This document shows positions 23,264 to 31,924 of a DNA stretch of 64,000 nt, piece by piece. The stretch spans positions 62,001-126,000 of the forward strand of contig CAYOUV010000001.1 of the NCBI GenBank assembly GCA_964407265.1, read 5' to 3'. The notes under the pieces were generated by a model that was given only the letters and a program-made list of their open reading frames with translations, ran no database searches and was not told where the DNA came from. Position 1 is the stretch's first letter. Every line of letters starts with the position of its first letter. Source of the DNA: CAYOUV01 sp964407265 (lineage in GTDB: Bacteria; Chloroflexota; Anaerolineae; Anaerolineales; Villigracilaceae). The translations under genes and the position numbers were made by a program.

Positions 23264-24895
23264 TTATGAAATTTCAGCCAGGACGTCTGAGATGGAATCG
23301 AGAACGTCTCCGGCCAAGACCGAGGCGGTACCTCCCAAAACATCAGCCGCATACAGCCCGGCATGAGCGTGGATCCAGGCTCCGGCAACCGCCGCGGGGT
23401 AAGCCTCAACACCCTGAGCGCGCAGTCCAACGATCAATCCAGCCAGGACATCCCCGGTCCCGGCCCGGGCCAGCGCAGACGAGGCGACCGGGATGGTAGT
23501 CGTCCGTCCGTCTGGCGCAGCCACGATCGTGAACGCACCCTTGAGCACCAGCACATGCCCCCACTCCTTGGCATATTTGATCGCCATGCCCTGCCGGTCT
23601 GCCTGGATCTCAGCGGTGGGCAGGCCAGTCAAAACCGACATCTCTCCGGGGTGAGGGGTCAAGACAGCCGGGGCGGGCAGCAACTTGTGCCAGTTCTCGA
23701 TTTTCGCCAACAACTTCAAGCCATCGGCATCGAAGACCATTGGCGGCAGCGAAACGCGATCGGCCTCTGACGATTGGGCTTCCTCGTGTACAAAGCCTAT
23801 GTGCGCGGTTGACTTCTTTGGGGCGTATTTACCTTCCAACATATTCTGGATAAACTCTCTGGTGGTATCTTCCATCCCAAAGCCTGGGCCAACAAGCAGC
23901 GCGGTCGGCCGCTCAAGGTTTTTCGCCAAGACTTCGGCAGCGCTGGCAGAAATCACACCTATTTCATGCGGCAGCAAGACCCAGGTCGCTTCCGGGAATT
24001 GGCCAGCCAGCACCCCATGCAACAATGACGGGACCGCCAGGGTAACCAAGCCTGCGCCGATGCGGTAGGCGGCTTTCCCGGCCAGCAAGGCTGCACCGGT
24101 GAAATTAACTGAGCCCGCCACAACCATGGCAGTGCCGAAGGTACCCTTATGGGCGTCGGCCGGGCGCTCCGGCAAAATGGCTGCTACCGAAGCATCATCG
24201 GCGACTTCGTGCTGGATCGCATCCCATGTTTTCATTTTCTCAGGCAAGCCAATGTCGACCACTTTCAGTTCTCCCATCAGCTCAAAAGCCGGGAAGCGCA
24301 GCAATCCCTGTTTGACAGCCGCCATTGTGACGGTCAAGTCAGCCGGTATGCATTCCGGGGCTGCCTCCCCGCTATCCACGTCGACGCCAGACGGGCAATC
24401 GACAGCCACGACGTAAGGCGCCCAATCTGCTTCAAGAATGCTGCGTTGAGCTGCAGCCAATACATCCGCAATCTCCCCACGCAGTGGCAAATGAATACCC
24501 GTGCCAAGCAGGCCATCCAGCACGAGCGTACTGGTTTCCAAAAATGTCGCCAGCTGTTCGGAATGCTGGTCGTCCTCAGCTAAAATAATCTCACCGCCCG
24601 CCTGTTTAACGCGCTCAACCAGCGGATCGCCGCCCGCTTTACGCTTAACCAGATAGGCGCGCACGTTCCAATCGCTTAGGGCCAGGTGCGCCAACGCAAC
24701 CAGCGTATCGCCTCCATTGTTGCCCGGACCGACCAGGCCGGTCACATCCAGATCCTGGTCACCGTCAATGGGTAATTCCAGGATCGCCTTGGTCAACCCA
24801 AGCCCGGCATTTTCCATCATCTGAGCATAAGACAGGCCGCTGACATCCGCCTCCTTCTCGATCGCACGCATTTCATCTACGGATACGAATTTCAT
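23264..24895 (-). CDS. nnr: Bifunctional NAD(P)H-hydrate repair enzyme
   Basis: It repairs damaged NADH/NADPH hydrates: the N-terminal YjeF_N domain epimerises R and S forms, and the C-terminal ribokinase-like domain dehydrates the S form with ADP. The 543-residue protein shows GLVGPGNNGGDTLVALAHL (about 53-71) in the epimerase and AHKGTFGTAMVVAGS (about 255) plus GTGDVLAGLI (about 485) in the dehydratase. The start at 24895 (MKFVS) is preferred over 24913, because GGAGG lies just upstream of it, within the longer reading. It is the last gene of the minus-strand AOR group, 36 bases past the AOR stop. Confidence 0.92.
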   Translation of the reverse strand: MKFVSVDEMRAIEKEADVSGLSYAQMMENAGLGLTKAILELPIDGDQDLDVTGLVGPGNNGGDTLVALAHLALSDWNVRAYLVKRKAGGDPLVERVKQAGGEIILAEDDQHSEQLATFLETSTLVLDGLLGTGIHLPLRGEIADVLAAAQRSILEADWAPYVVAVDCPSGVDVDSGEAAPECIPADLTVTMAAVKQGLLRFPAFELMGELKVVDIGLPEKMKTWDAIQHEVADDASVAAILPERPADAHKGTFGTAMVVAGSVNFTGAALLAGKAAYRIGAGLVTLAVPSLLHGVLAGQFPEATWVLLPHEIGVISASAAEVLAKNLERPTALLVGPGFGMEDTTREFIQNMLEGKYAPKKSTAHIGFVHEEAQSSEADRVSLPPMVFDADGLKLLAKIENWHKLLPAPAVLTPHPGEMSVLTGLPTAEIQADRQGMAIKYAKEWGHVLVLKGAFTIVAAPDGRTTTIPVASSALARAGTGDVLAGLIVGLRAQGVEAYPAAVAGAWIHAHAGLYAADVLGGTASVLAGDVLDSISDVLAEIS

Positions 24896-24931
24896 TTTTT
24901 CCTCCGCGTTCATTTTAAAGATATTATCAAA

Positions 24932-26746
24932 TCAGCCCCACAGGTCGTTGGCCATTTCATCCAACCCCAGGGCGAGAAGCTTTTCTCTCGTTGGCCGGCC
25001 CGTCTCCGGATCCCAGTTGCGAACAGTGTAATAGGCATCCAGCATGGAATGAAGATCCGGCACATGTCCACCTGCATAACCATCCGGGTAAGGTTCCAGC
25101 AGGGCTTTGGGTAATTTGTCATTCGCCCGACTCAGGCCCAGGCGGTTGTTGATCGCCCGTTTTAGATTCCAGCCACGTTCCCCGGAAAGCAGCATGTCTT
25201 CGATCGTCCAGTCCAGGCCGACCGCAGTATTGATCAAATCCCGGATGGTTTCCGCTGAGACATTTGAAAATAGACATAAAACCAGCGAGTCACACATGGC
25301 TCGGAAATCCTGATGGCGGGCCACATTGGCCGTCTTCTCCACCCCGGCTTGCGCATTAAAGAAATCCAGTCCAAGCGCTGAATCAGCCTGTCCCCAGTCG
25401 ACCAGGAAATAATCCGATTTGTTGTGACAAGCCCCGCGTGGACTGGTAGCGTAGACCAAGGCCATGCCAGTGACGCCTCGCGGGTCGTGATACGCCACTT
25501 CCAGCCCATTCACCTGCACGGCTGCCTCTTCCACGCCAAAGTGCCTGGCAAAACCCCGCGAGCCTTGCGCCATCCATTCTCCAATTCCTTCACGCCTGGC
25601 AATCTTGTGAATGAGTTGCGCAACAGCCTGCGTATCGCCCCACGCAAGTGTCAGTCCATCCGTATCGGCTTCGGAGATTATGCCCATTTCGAACAGATGA
25701 AAAGCCAGGCCAATGGTATTGCTGGTGCTGATCGTATCCATGCCGTAGCGATCACACAATTCGCCCAAGCGGGTAATTTCCGACAGATCAGCGTTCAAGA
25801 GATTGGGTCCAAAGCCCACCACGGTCTCGTATTCGGGGCCTTTGCGTTTCTGACCATCATCCAGGCGCACAACGCGCCCGCAGGCGATGACACAGCCATG
25901 GCAGGCACTGATCCCGGCCAGGATGGTCTCGGACATGGTCGCACCCGAGACTTTATCAACCTCGAATGTGCCCTGGGAATAGTATTTCTTGGGCATGCTG
26001 CCCATGTAATGGGCATAATCCGCAATTCCGGCTGTCCCCAATTCAGTCGCCACCCGACTCACCGTATCGCTGCGCAAACCACGATTTGCTGCCGAGCGAA
26101 ATCTTCCGAAGAGTTCTGGAGCCGCCAGCGGGATTTTTTTGGTCCCCTTGACGGCAATTGCCTTGAGATTTTTGGAACCCATCACGGCGCCAAGGCCGGT
26201 CCGGCCAGCGGTACGACCGTGATCGCAAAAAATTCCAGCAAAGACCACCTCGTTCTCTGCAGCCGGACCAATCACAGCAACATGCAGACCAGGCACGTTG
26301 AGCTCCCGCTTGACCGTTTCCTGGGTTTGATAAGTATCCTGCCCAACCAAATGAAGCGCATCCCGGATTTGAACCTGCCCATTATTAATCCAAAGGTAGA
26401 CCGGATTTTCAGCTTTGCCCTTGATCCACAAGCCATCATAGCCGGCAAAACGCAATTCCGGGCCCCAAAAACCACCACAATTCGATTCGGCCCACAAACC
26501 GGTCGCAGGAGATTTTCCACAAACCACAAAACGCCCCACGGCCGGGCCAGCTGTCCCGCTTAAGGGGCCGTTCAGGAAAAGCAGAGGCGATTCTGGAGAA
26601 AACGGATCGAGCTCAAAGGTGAGCGATTTGTACAACAGGCGAGCCGCAAGTGAAGCGCCCCCCAGAAAGTCTCGTTCCCATTGCACTGGAATGATATACT
26701 CGCCAACCTCCCTGGTCGTTAGATCGATGGTTAAAACTGGTTGCAT
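24932..26746 (-). CDS. Aldehyde:ferredoxin oxidoreductase family tungstoenzyme
   Basis: AOR-family enzymes oxidise aldehydes, or related substrates, with ferredoxin using a tungsten bis-pterin. This protein of about 604 residues has the family N-terminus (LTIDLTTREV, LGGASLAARLL), the pterin-binding GRAAGRTGLGAVMG-like segment (GRTAGRTGLGAVMGSKNLKA), the Fe-S motif CHGCVIACG near residue 284 (Cys-x2-Cys-x3-Cys) and the fourth Cys in SLVLCLF near 488. The substrate is unknown. ATG 26746 has an AAGGAG site about 14 bases upstream; the GTG at 26761 lies right next to that site and is less likely. The upstream MoxR/VWA pair may assist cofactor loading. Confidence 0.88.
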   Translation of the reverse strand: MQPVLTIDLTTREVGEYIIPVQWERDFLGGASLAARLLYKSLTFELDPFSPESPLLFLNGPLSGTAGPAVGRFVVCGKSPATGLWAESNCGGFWGPELRFAGYDGLWIKGKAENPVYLWINNGQVQIRDALHLVGQDTYQTQETVKRELNVPGLHVAVIGPAAENEVVFAGIFCDHGRTAGRTGLGAVMGSKNLKAIAVKGTKKIPLAAPELFGRFRSAANRGLRSDTVSRVATELGTAGIADYAHYMGSMPKKYYSQGTFEVDKVSGATMSETILAGISACHGCVIACGRVVRLDDGQKRKGPEYETVVGFGPNLLNADLSEITRLGELCDRYGMDTISTSNTIGLAFHLFEMGIISEADTDGLTLAWGDTQAVAQLIHKIARREGIGEWMAQGSRGFARHFGVEEAAVQVNGLEVAYHDPRGVTGMALVYATSPRGACHNKSDYFLVDWGQADSALGLDFFNAQAGVEKTANVARHQDFRAMCDSLVLCLFSNVSAETIRDLINTAVGLDWTIEDMLLSGERGWNLKRAINNRLGLSRANDKLPKALLEPYPDGYAGGHVPDLHSMLDAYYTVRNWDPETGRPTREKLLALGLDEMANDLWG

Positions 26747-26835
26747 GACCTCGGCTCCCACTCCTTATAGATGGACTTAAAGGTTCAGCCACGATTATAG
26801 CTTTCCTCTCGTGAAAAAACCAGTTTACATGTCAA

Positions 26836-28209
26836 TCAAGCTGCCAACAAACTGTCCACCGCAGCTGTCAATTCGGCCAGATTACGAACCAGGAGCACGG
26901 AATCGCAGAGTGGTGCGTATTGGTGCATATCGCTATCCCCCGAACCCCACTTATCCGGCGGCTCAGGATTGAGCCAAATCGTACGCGCGCTACGCCGAGC
27001 CATTTGTGAAAACAAATCCAGGCGAGGATCGTTGAAATTATTTCGGCCATCGCCAACCACGATCAACGTCGTCCGGCCATTGAGCGTATCCAAATGATCG
27101 TGAGTGAAATTCTGCAGCGAATACCCCAGATCGGTATTGTAATAACCCGAGGGCATACGCAACAAAACGCGTGAAACAGCTTCGCTGGTTTCTCCATCAG
27201 AGAAATCGGTTGAGATATATTCCAGATGATCGATAAATGCGAAGGCGTGCATTTTACGCACCTGTCCCTGTAAAGCATACAGGAATGCGAGCATCAACTC
27301 TGAAAAAAAACGCATGGAGGTGCTCACGTCGCAAATCGCGACAATACGCGGTTTGCGCGTCCGGTCGCGATGACGGATTTCGATCGGTACGCTCTGATGT
27401 TTCAAGTTGGCGCGCAGGGTTGCTTTAGCGTCCAACTGTCCGGTCTTGGCGCGCTTCTGCCGCAAAGCGATCCGAGTCCGCAGCGCAGCCGCCAAACGCT
27501 GTACCTCACGCTGGATCAGTTTCTTTTCCCGGTCTGAAAGCGAGCCAAAGGGACGGTTCAACAAATCATCCAATGCCTCGGTCGGCGGCTTTTCACTCAA
27601 ATTCTCGACAATTCGTTCCCCTGCAAATTGCGCAACTTGTTGCCCGATCGACTGAAGGTTTTGCCGGATCAGATCCCGGATTTGCTCCAGGCGCTGGGAA
27701 TCCATCCCCATTTCTGATAGGGTTTGCATCAATTCTTCCAAGGCTTCGCGGACTTGGGGAAATCCCAGCGCGCGTTGCATTCGCTGCGCCATCCAGTTCT
27801 GGTAACGCAAATCGTCCACATTGTTCAATCCAACCATCTGCGCCAACTGTTCCAGTTCATTACGGGTCAGTGACTTGCCCTGCAGCAGGCGTTCAAATCG
27901 TGCGCGCAAGCGCTGGCTCATCTGCCGCAAGGCATCAGCAATCTGCTGGGCTTCTTCAGGAGTCAAATCCGAAGACAGGTTGCTCATGGGTGGTTCGCCC
28001 TGTCCAAAAAACAGGGGAAATAATTTGTCAAAGGCAGCCAGATCGCGCGCATCCTTGATCAGGGTCGCACGCAAGCTGAGCCGGAAGGTGTCGCGATCCT
28101 GTACCCCCAGCTGATCGATTGCAGAGAAAGCATCCGCGCTCTCAGCCAGACTGACACGTACACCACTCGCCCTTAGGGCGGCAATCAATTTCAGGATACG
28201 CCCTTCCAT
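26836..28209 (-). CDS. CoxE-like VWA domain protein
   Basis: The 457-residue protein ends in a von Willebrand factor A domain with a complete MIDAS start, CDVSTS (about residue 291), followed by Thr and Asp positions in NTDLGYSL and VVGDGRNN. The N-terminal 250 residues are helical and charged. It matches CoxE-type proteins, which work with a MoxR/CoxD ATPase to mature metalloenzymes such as the Mo-Cu CO dehydrogenase. The MoxR gene is 17 bases upstream. The tungsten AOR gene follows after 89 bases, so the AOR or the XdhD-like enzyme may be the client; that is inference. Confidence 0.84.
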   Translation of the reverse strand: MEGRILKLIAALRASGVRVSLAESADAFSAIDQLGVQDRDTFRLSLRATLIKDARDLAAFDKLFPLFFGQGEPPMSNLSSDLTPEEAQQIADALRQMSQRLRARFERLLQGKSLTRNELEQLAQMVGLNNVDDLRYQNWMAQRMQRALGFPQVREALEELMQTLSEMGMDSQRLEQIRDLIRQNLQSIGQQVAQFAGERIVENLSEKPPTEALDDLLNRPFGSLSDREKKLIQREVQRLAAALRTRIALRQKRAKTGQLDAKATLRANLKHQSVPIEIRHRDRTRKPRIVAICDVSTSMRFFSELMLAFLYALQGQVRKMHAFAFIDHLEYISTDFSDGETSEAVSRVLLRMPSGYYNTDLGYSLQNFTHDHLDTLNGRTTLIVVGDGRNNFNDPRLDLFSQMARRSARTIWLNPEPPDKWGSGDSDMHQYAPLCDSVLLVRNLAELTAAVDSLLAA

Positions 28210-28226
28210 GCGCTTACCAGCTTTCC

Positions 28227-29189
28227 TTAATTACCTGAAAATCTGCCAAGTTCGTCGATGTTGGGCGTGGAAGGGCGGGAGGGAGGCTGCATCAAGCGCC
28301 TGGCTTTGGCCAGATCTGTTTCATGTTTCAACAAGACACTGATAGTCTGGGACAGCGTTTTGTCATCAAGCTGATCGGCATTGAGGGTTACCAGGGCTTG
28401 CGCCCAGTCCAGCGTCTCGCTGATACTGGGTGATTTTCGCATGTCAGCCCGGCGCAGACGCTGCACGAGTTCAACCGCCTGGCGCGCCAACTTGGAAGCC
28501 AGCTTCGGAACCTTCAACCGGACGACAGCCAGTTCTTCTTCCAGGTTTGGGTAATCAATGAACAGGTAGAGACAGCGCCGCTTGAGGGCTTCGCTTAATT
28601 CGCGCGTGTTATTGCTGGTTAAAACCACAAAAGGGCGGTGGCGTGCAGTCAAGGTGCCCAGTTCAGGGACGCTGACCTGAAAATCGCTCAGCACTTCCAG
28701 CAAAAAGGCTTCGAACTCGGCATCCGCACGATCGATTTCGTCGATCAATAATACGGTCGGCTGCTCGCTCAAGATTGACTTGAGTAACGGTCGCTGCAGC
28801 AGGAAGCGCATCGAGAAGAAAACATCCTCCTCGGCTGCCAGTCGATCGGCGGCTTCGCTCAGGCTGCCGGCCTGCGCCAGCGTTTCCTGCAATTTGTCGC
28901 GTAAGAGCTGGGTGTAGAGCAGCTGCTTGGCGTATTCCCATTCGTACAATGCCTTCGTTTCATCCAAGCCTTCGTAACACTGTAAACGGATCAATTCCCG
29001 GTCGGTGGCTCCAGCAATGGCTTTCGCCAGCTCGGTCTTTCCCACCCCAGCCGGTCCTTCCACCAGAAGTGGTTTGCCAAGCTGTTGCGCCAGATATACC
29101 AGGGTTGCAATCTCATCACTGGCGATATATTTTTGTTCTGTTAAGGATTCTTTCACAACTTTCGCATTTTCAAACCGCGGTACGGTCAT
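28227..29189 (-). CDS. CoxD-like MoxR AAA+ ATPase
   Basis: The 320-residue AAA+ ATPase has Walker A GPAGVGKTELA (about residues 44-54), Walker B VLLIDEIDRAD (about 145) and sensor residues in VLTSNNTRELSEALKRRC (about 190). The insert QCYEGLDETKALYEWEYAKQ is a hallmark of the CoxD branch of MoxR proteins. CoxD remodels apo-enzyme to allow metal-cofactor insertion, together with CoxE. No CO dehydrogenase subunit is near, but an AOR is in the same minus-strand run. It is 17 bases upstream of the VWA gene. Confidence 0.88.
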   Translation of the reverse strand: MTVPRFENAKVVKESLTEQKYIASDEIATLVYLAQQLGKPLLVEGPAGVGKTELAKAIAGATDRELIRLQCYEGLDETKALYEWEYAKQLLYTQLLRDKLQETLAQAGSLSEAADRLAAEEDVFFSMRFLLQRPLLKSILSEQPTVLLIDEIDRADAEFEAFLLEVLSDFQVSVPELGTLTARHRPFVVLTSNNTRELSEALKRRCLYLFIDYPNLEEELAVVRLKVPKLASKLARQAVELVQRLRRADMRKSPSISETLDWAQALVTLNADQLDDKTLSQTISVLLKHETDLAKARRLMQPPSRPSTPNIDELGRFSGN

Positions 29190-29272
29190 GTCGCTTCTCG
29201 CATTCTTTTCCTAACGGCAGGTTGAATTGGAGTAAGTATACCCAATTTCTTGTGCCAGGTATATTAAGTATT

Positions 29273-29308
29273 ATTAAGAGTGCCGGAGAGATCTCCGGCA
29301 CTCTTAAT
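29273..29308. terminator. Perfect inverted repeat between two minus-strand genes
   Basis: Arms of 17 bases (ATTAAGAGTGCCGGAGA and its complement) enclose two bases. T tails are weak on both strands. Its place just after the SCP2 gene stop (29342, minus strand) suggests a terminator for that gene. Confidence 0.6.
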
Positions 29309-29341
29309 TTCGCAAAATCAAATTAACAAAATATTTCTAAT

Positions 29342-29752
29342 TCAAACGATCTCGTCTGTTACCTCGCGCGCACAGCGGACAAAATCGAGAACGGTCGGAA
29401 CATTCCGCATCATGTAAGCCATACTGCCTTCAACTTGCAAACGGCGCGTCATCATTGCTTGCATTGGATCCAGCTTGCCCTGCACAATTCGAGCGAAGTT
29501 ATTATATTTGGCTTTCAAAATGAAAGCCGGTTTATCATCCCCGCCGCATTCACTCAGGACTTCGGTCTTGCGGCAGCTCCCATGCCATAAATCGAGGTAA
29601 AAAATAACCTGTTCCTTCAAATTATCTTCGGGCTCAATTACGAAACAGATATCACCTTCCCAGTTTTTGGCAATCTGGGCATACCTGTCATCGTTATTCA
29701 ATTTATTTTCGAAATTTGCGAGCCATTCTACACTTGGAAAGACAGGGGGCAT
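29342..29752 (-). CDS. SCP2 sterol-binding domain protein
   Basis: The 136-residue protein is a single SCP2-like lipid-binding domain: an alpha/beta fold with ICFVIEPED, AFILKAKYNNFARIVQGKLD and PMQAMMTRRLQVEGSM, matching the usual G-x-L-DPM-A-x-x-G-K/R-LKVEG-D pattern. Such proteins bind fatty acyl chains or hydrophobic ligands. It is separated from the MoxR gene by a hairpin. A second SCP2 protein ends the fatty-acid operon at 36740. A good GGAG site precedes the ATG. Confidence 0.78.
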   Translation of the reverse strand: MPPVFPSVEWLANFENKLNNDDRYAQIAKNWEGDICFVIEPEDNLKEQVIFYLDLWHGSCRKTEVLSECGGDDKPAFILKAKYNNFARIVQGKLDPMQAMMTRRLQVEGSMAYMMRNVPTVLDFVRCAREVTDEIV

Positions 29753-29830
29753 GCTCTCCTCCTTTTGAAGTTGGGCTATTTTACCACTTCTCTAATAAAT
29801 TAATAATTTCTAAAAACTCGCACATTTCTC

Positions 29831-29859
29831 TTGCATAATAATAAAAATTCGTCTATGCT
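29831..29859 (+). promoter_or_regulatory. Sigma-70-type promoter of the ABC binding-protein gene
   Basis: TTGCAT (29831-29836), 17 bases, TATGCT (29854-29859). A leader of about 60 bases separates it from the ATG at 29927, which has AAAGGAGAG. Confidence 0.55.
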
Positions 29860-29926
29860 TAGATTTGAAAACGCGACGCTGTCGCCATCAGAAACGGCCT
29901 GTACCACCATCAAAAGGAGAGAGAAG

Positions 29927-30742
29927 ATGAAAAGATTTTCCCTAATTCTCAGCTTTTTAGTTCTAGTAGGCGTTTTAATGACTGCCTGTGGGCCAGCAGC
30001 CACACCGACTGCAGCCCCCGCTCCAGCAGCCACCGAAGCTCCAGCCTCTGGGTTACCCGATTTGGGTGGAAAAACCATCGCAGTAGCTGTGGAAAACGCC
30101 TATCCGCCTTTCAACAGCATTGATCAGAACACGAATCAAGGCGTCGGTTGGGATTACGATGCAGTCACCGAAATCTGCAAGCGCCTTAATTGCGTCCCCG
30201 AATTCAAGCAGGCGGCCTGGGATGGCATCTTCCCCGCCATGCAGGCCAATGAATTTGACATGCTGGCTGACGGCGTTACCTACACCGATGAGCGCGCCAA
30301 AATCGTTGACTTCTCCGATCCGTATGTGACCGTCGGTCAGGTGTTGCTGGTTCGCGCCGATGATACCCATACCCTGGATGATTTCAAGACCAACGCCGAT
30401 CTAAAGGTTGGCACCCAGATTGGTACGACCAATGAAATCGTTGCCAAGGACACCTTCCCGGACAAGGAAATTCAATCCTTCGAGGACTTTGGCGCAGCCG
30501 TGTTGGCTCTGATCGCCAACGACATCGATGCTGTTGTAATCGACAATGTCTCTGCTCTTGGCTATATTGGCGAGAACGAAGGCAAAATTAAAGTAGGGGC
30601 GCAGATCACCTCCGATGAGAAACTGGCTTTTGTGTTCCCGCCCGGAAGCGACCTGAAGGATCCCGTCAATGCTGCCCTGGCATCCATGAAAGCTGACGGC
30701 ACATTGGACACCCTGAACAAGAAGTGGGGCTTGACCCAGTAA
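29927..30742 (+). CDS. Amino-acid ABC transporter substrate-binding lipoprotein
   Basis: The 271-residue family 3 solute-binding protein has a lipoprotein signal with lipobox LMTAC (Cys at about residue 21), an Ala/Pro/Thr linker and the mature domain starting GKTIAVAVENAYPPFN. GWDYDAVTEICKRLN, DMLADGVTYTDERAKIVDFS and the C-terminal LNKKWGL complete the polar amino-acid binding pattern. It is anchored outside the membrane and delivers a small amino acid or similar solute to the permease encoded 86 bases downstream. ATG 29927 is preferred to the upstream ATG at 29831 because it has the ribosome site and signal peptide. Confidence 0.93.
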   Translation: MKRFSLILSFLVLVGVLMTACGPAATPTAAPAPAATEAPASGLPDLGGKTIAVAVENAYPPFNSIDQNTNQGVGWDYDAVTEICKRLNCVPEFKQAAWDGIFPAMQANEFDMLADGVTYTDERAKIVDFSDPYVTVGQVLLVRADDTHTLDDFKTNADLKVGTQIGTTNEIVAKDTFPDKEIQSFEDFGAAVLALIANDIDAVVIDNVSALGYIGENEGKIKVGAQITSDEKLAFVFPPGSDLKDPVNAALASMKADGTLDTLNKKWGLTQ

Positions 30743-30828
30743 CATTTCAATATCGCCGTTTCTGACTCTGGCAGGATGGGGGTTACTCCTCCATCCTGCC
30801 TTATCTAATTCTGTTCGGGGAGCGAAAT

Positions 30829-31686
30829 ATGGAAGCTGTAAAGGGAATTGATAATCCCGAAATGTCCACTGGCAGGTTAAAGATCGGGAAGTGGCCGTGG
30901 TGGGCAATCGTTCTGGTCGGGTTGGGCATCCTGTTCCTGTATCTGATTTTAGCCGCCCCGAACTACAACGATACGTTCATCTACCTGACCCAAGGTATCT
31001 ATACCACTCTACGGATAACATTTTTCTCCTACATTATCGCGACTGTGATCGGACTCCTGGCAGGTTTGGCGCGTGTGTCTAAAAATGTTTTTCTCTTTAA
31101 CATTTCAACGCTCTATGTTGAAACCATCCGCGGCATTCCCCTGGTAGTGTTATTGCTTTACATCGCCTTCGCTCTTTTCCCGGTCTTCGTGCAGGTAGTG
31201 CAAGGGATTGGAACGTGGGGGATGGGCGTTGCGCCGACCTGGGGTATGTTCCAGAGTTTATCGACTTTTTCCATCCGGGTTATCCCGATGGAGGGACGCG
31301 CCATTATCGCGCTGGCGATCGGCTATGGCGCTTATGAAGCAGAAGTCTTCCGGGCCGGCATCCAATCGATCGGTAAAGGTCAAATGGAGGCTGCGCGCTC
31401 CCTCGGCATGACGTATTTCATGGCCATGCGCTTCGTCATCCTGCCACAAGCTGTCCGCCGTGTTTTACCACCTCTGGGCAATGACTTCATTGCCTGTTTG
31501 AAAGACTCATCCCTCGCTACCGTCCTGGCTGTCAACGAGTTGACTCAATTAGGTCGCCTGCGGCGAGCCAGCACATTTCGCGTCTTGGAAACCTTCAACG
31601 TGGTAGCTTTCCTATATCTTTCGATGACTCTCTTGCTCTCTGGCGTTGTACGCTGGCTGGAGCGCAGGATGAAAATCGAAGAATAG
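30829..31686 (+). CDS. Amino-acid ABC transporter permease
   Basis: The 285-residue HisM/GlnP-type permease has about five membrane helices and the EAA loop with LGM in MEAARSLGMTYFMAMRFVIL (about 185-204), which docks on the ATPase. A long periplasmic-side loop near residues 120-140 is unusual in its Trp/Gly content. It pairs with the binding protein upstream. No ATPase gene follows: a tRNA gene on the other strand comes next, so the ATPase must be encoded elsewhere or shared. Confidence 0.92.
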   Translation: MEAVKGIDNPEMSTGRLKIGKWPWWAIVLVGLGILFLYLILAAPNYNDTFIYLTQGIYTTLRITFFSYIIATVIGLLAGLARVSKNVFLFNISTLYVETIRGIPLVVLLLYIAFALFPVFVQVVQGIGTWGMGVAPTWGMFQSLSTFSIRVIPMEGRAIIALAIGYGAYEAEVFRAGIQSIGKGQMEAARSLGMTYFMAMRFVILPQAVRRVLPPLGNDFIACLKDSSLATVLAVNELTQLGRLRRASTFRVLETFNVVAFLYLSMTLLLSGVVRWLERRMKIEE

Positions 31687-31740
31687 GCTGTCCGTTATTT
31701 GCGCCAGAAAACTTAACTCATCACGTGGCTAAAATTAATA

Positions 31741-31771
31741 AAAACCCCCGTTGGGTGTTAACGGGGGTTTT
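31741..31771. terminator. Bidirectional terminator between permease and tRNA-Leu
   Basis: A 12-bp stem (AAAACCCCCGTT with its complement at 31760-31771) ends in TTTT on the plus strand and a T-rich tail on the minus strand. It serves the tRNA on the minus strand and probably the permease mRNA. Confidence 0.85.
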
Positions 31772-31774
31772 AGA

Positions 31775-31856
31775 TGCGCTGGGAGGGACTTGAACCCTCA
31801 CGCCTTGCGGCACATGGCCCTCAACCATGCCTGTCTGCCAATTCCAGCACCAGCGC
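31775..31856 (-). tRNA. tRNA-Leu (GAG)
   Basis: On the minus strand the 82-base sequence folds as a class II tRNA. The acceptor arm is GCGCTGG with CCAGCGC plus discriminator A. The anticodon arm is CATGG-loop-CCATG with anticodon GAG, reading CUC and CUU. There is a variable arm, and a T arm with GGTTCAAGTCC. CCA is not encoded. Confidence 0.96.
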
Positions 31857-31866
31857 GAGCAGACGT

Positions 31867-31894
31867 ATTATAATCACGTTCAGAAGCCTGTCAA
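31867..31894 (-). promoter_or_regulatory. Consensus sigma-70 promoter of tRNA-Leu
   Basis: On the minus strand, TTGACA (31889-31894) and TATAAT (31867-31872), both perfect, are 16 bases apart. The -10 ends ten bases before the mature tRNA 5' end. The plus strand also reads TATAAT at 31869-31874, so the same AT core may help express plsX. Confidence 0.82.
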
Positions 31895-31924
31895 CCCAAA
31901 GCTCAAAATCTGTCGGGAGGAATC

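Noticed and set aside
25424..26563. A 379-codon open frame on the plus strand
   Set aside because: It is antisense to the well-supported AOR gene, has no family motifs and no ribosome site.
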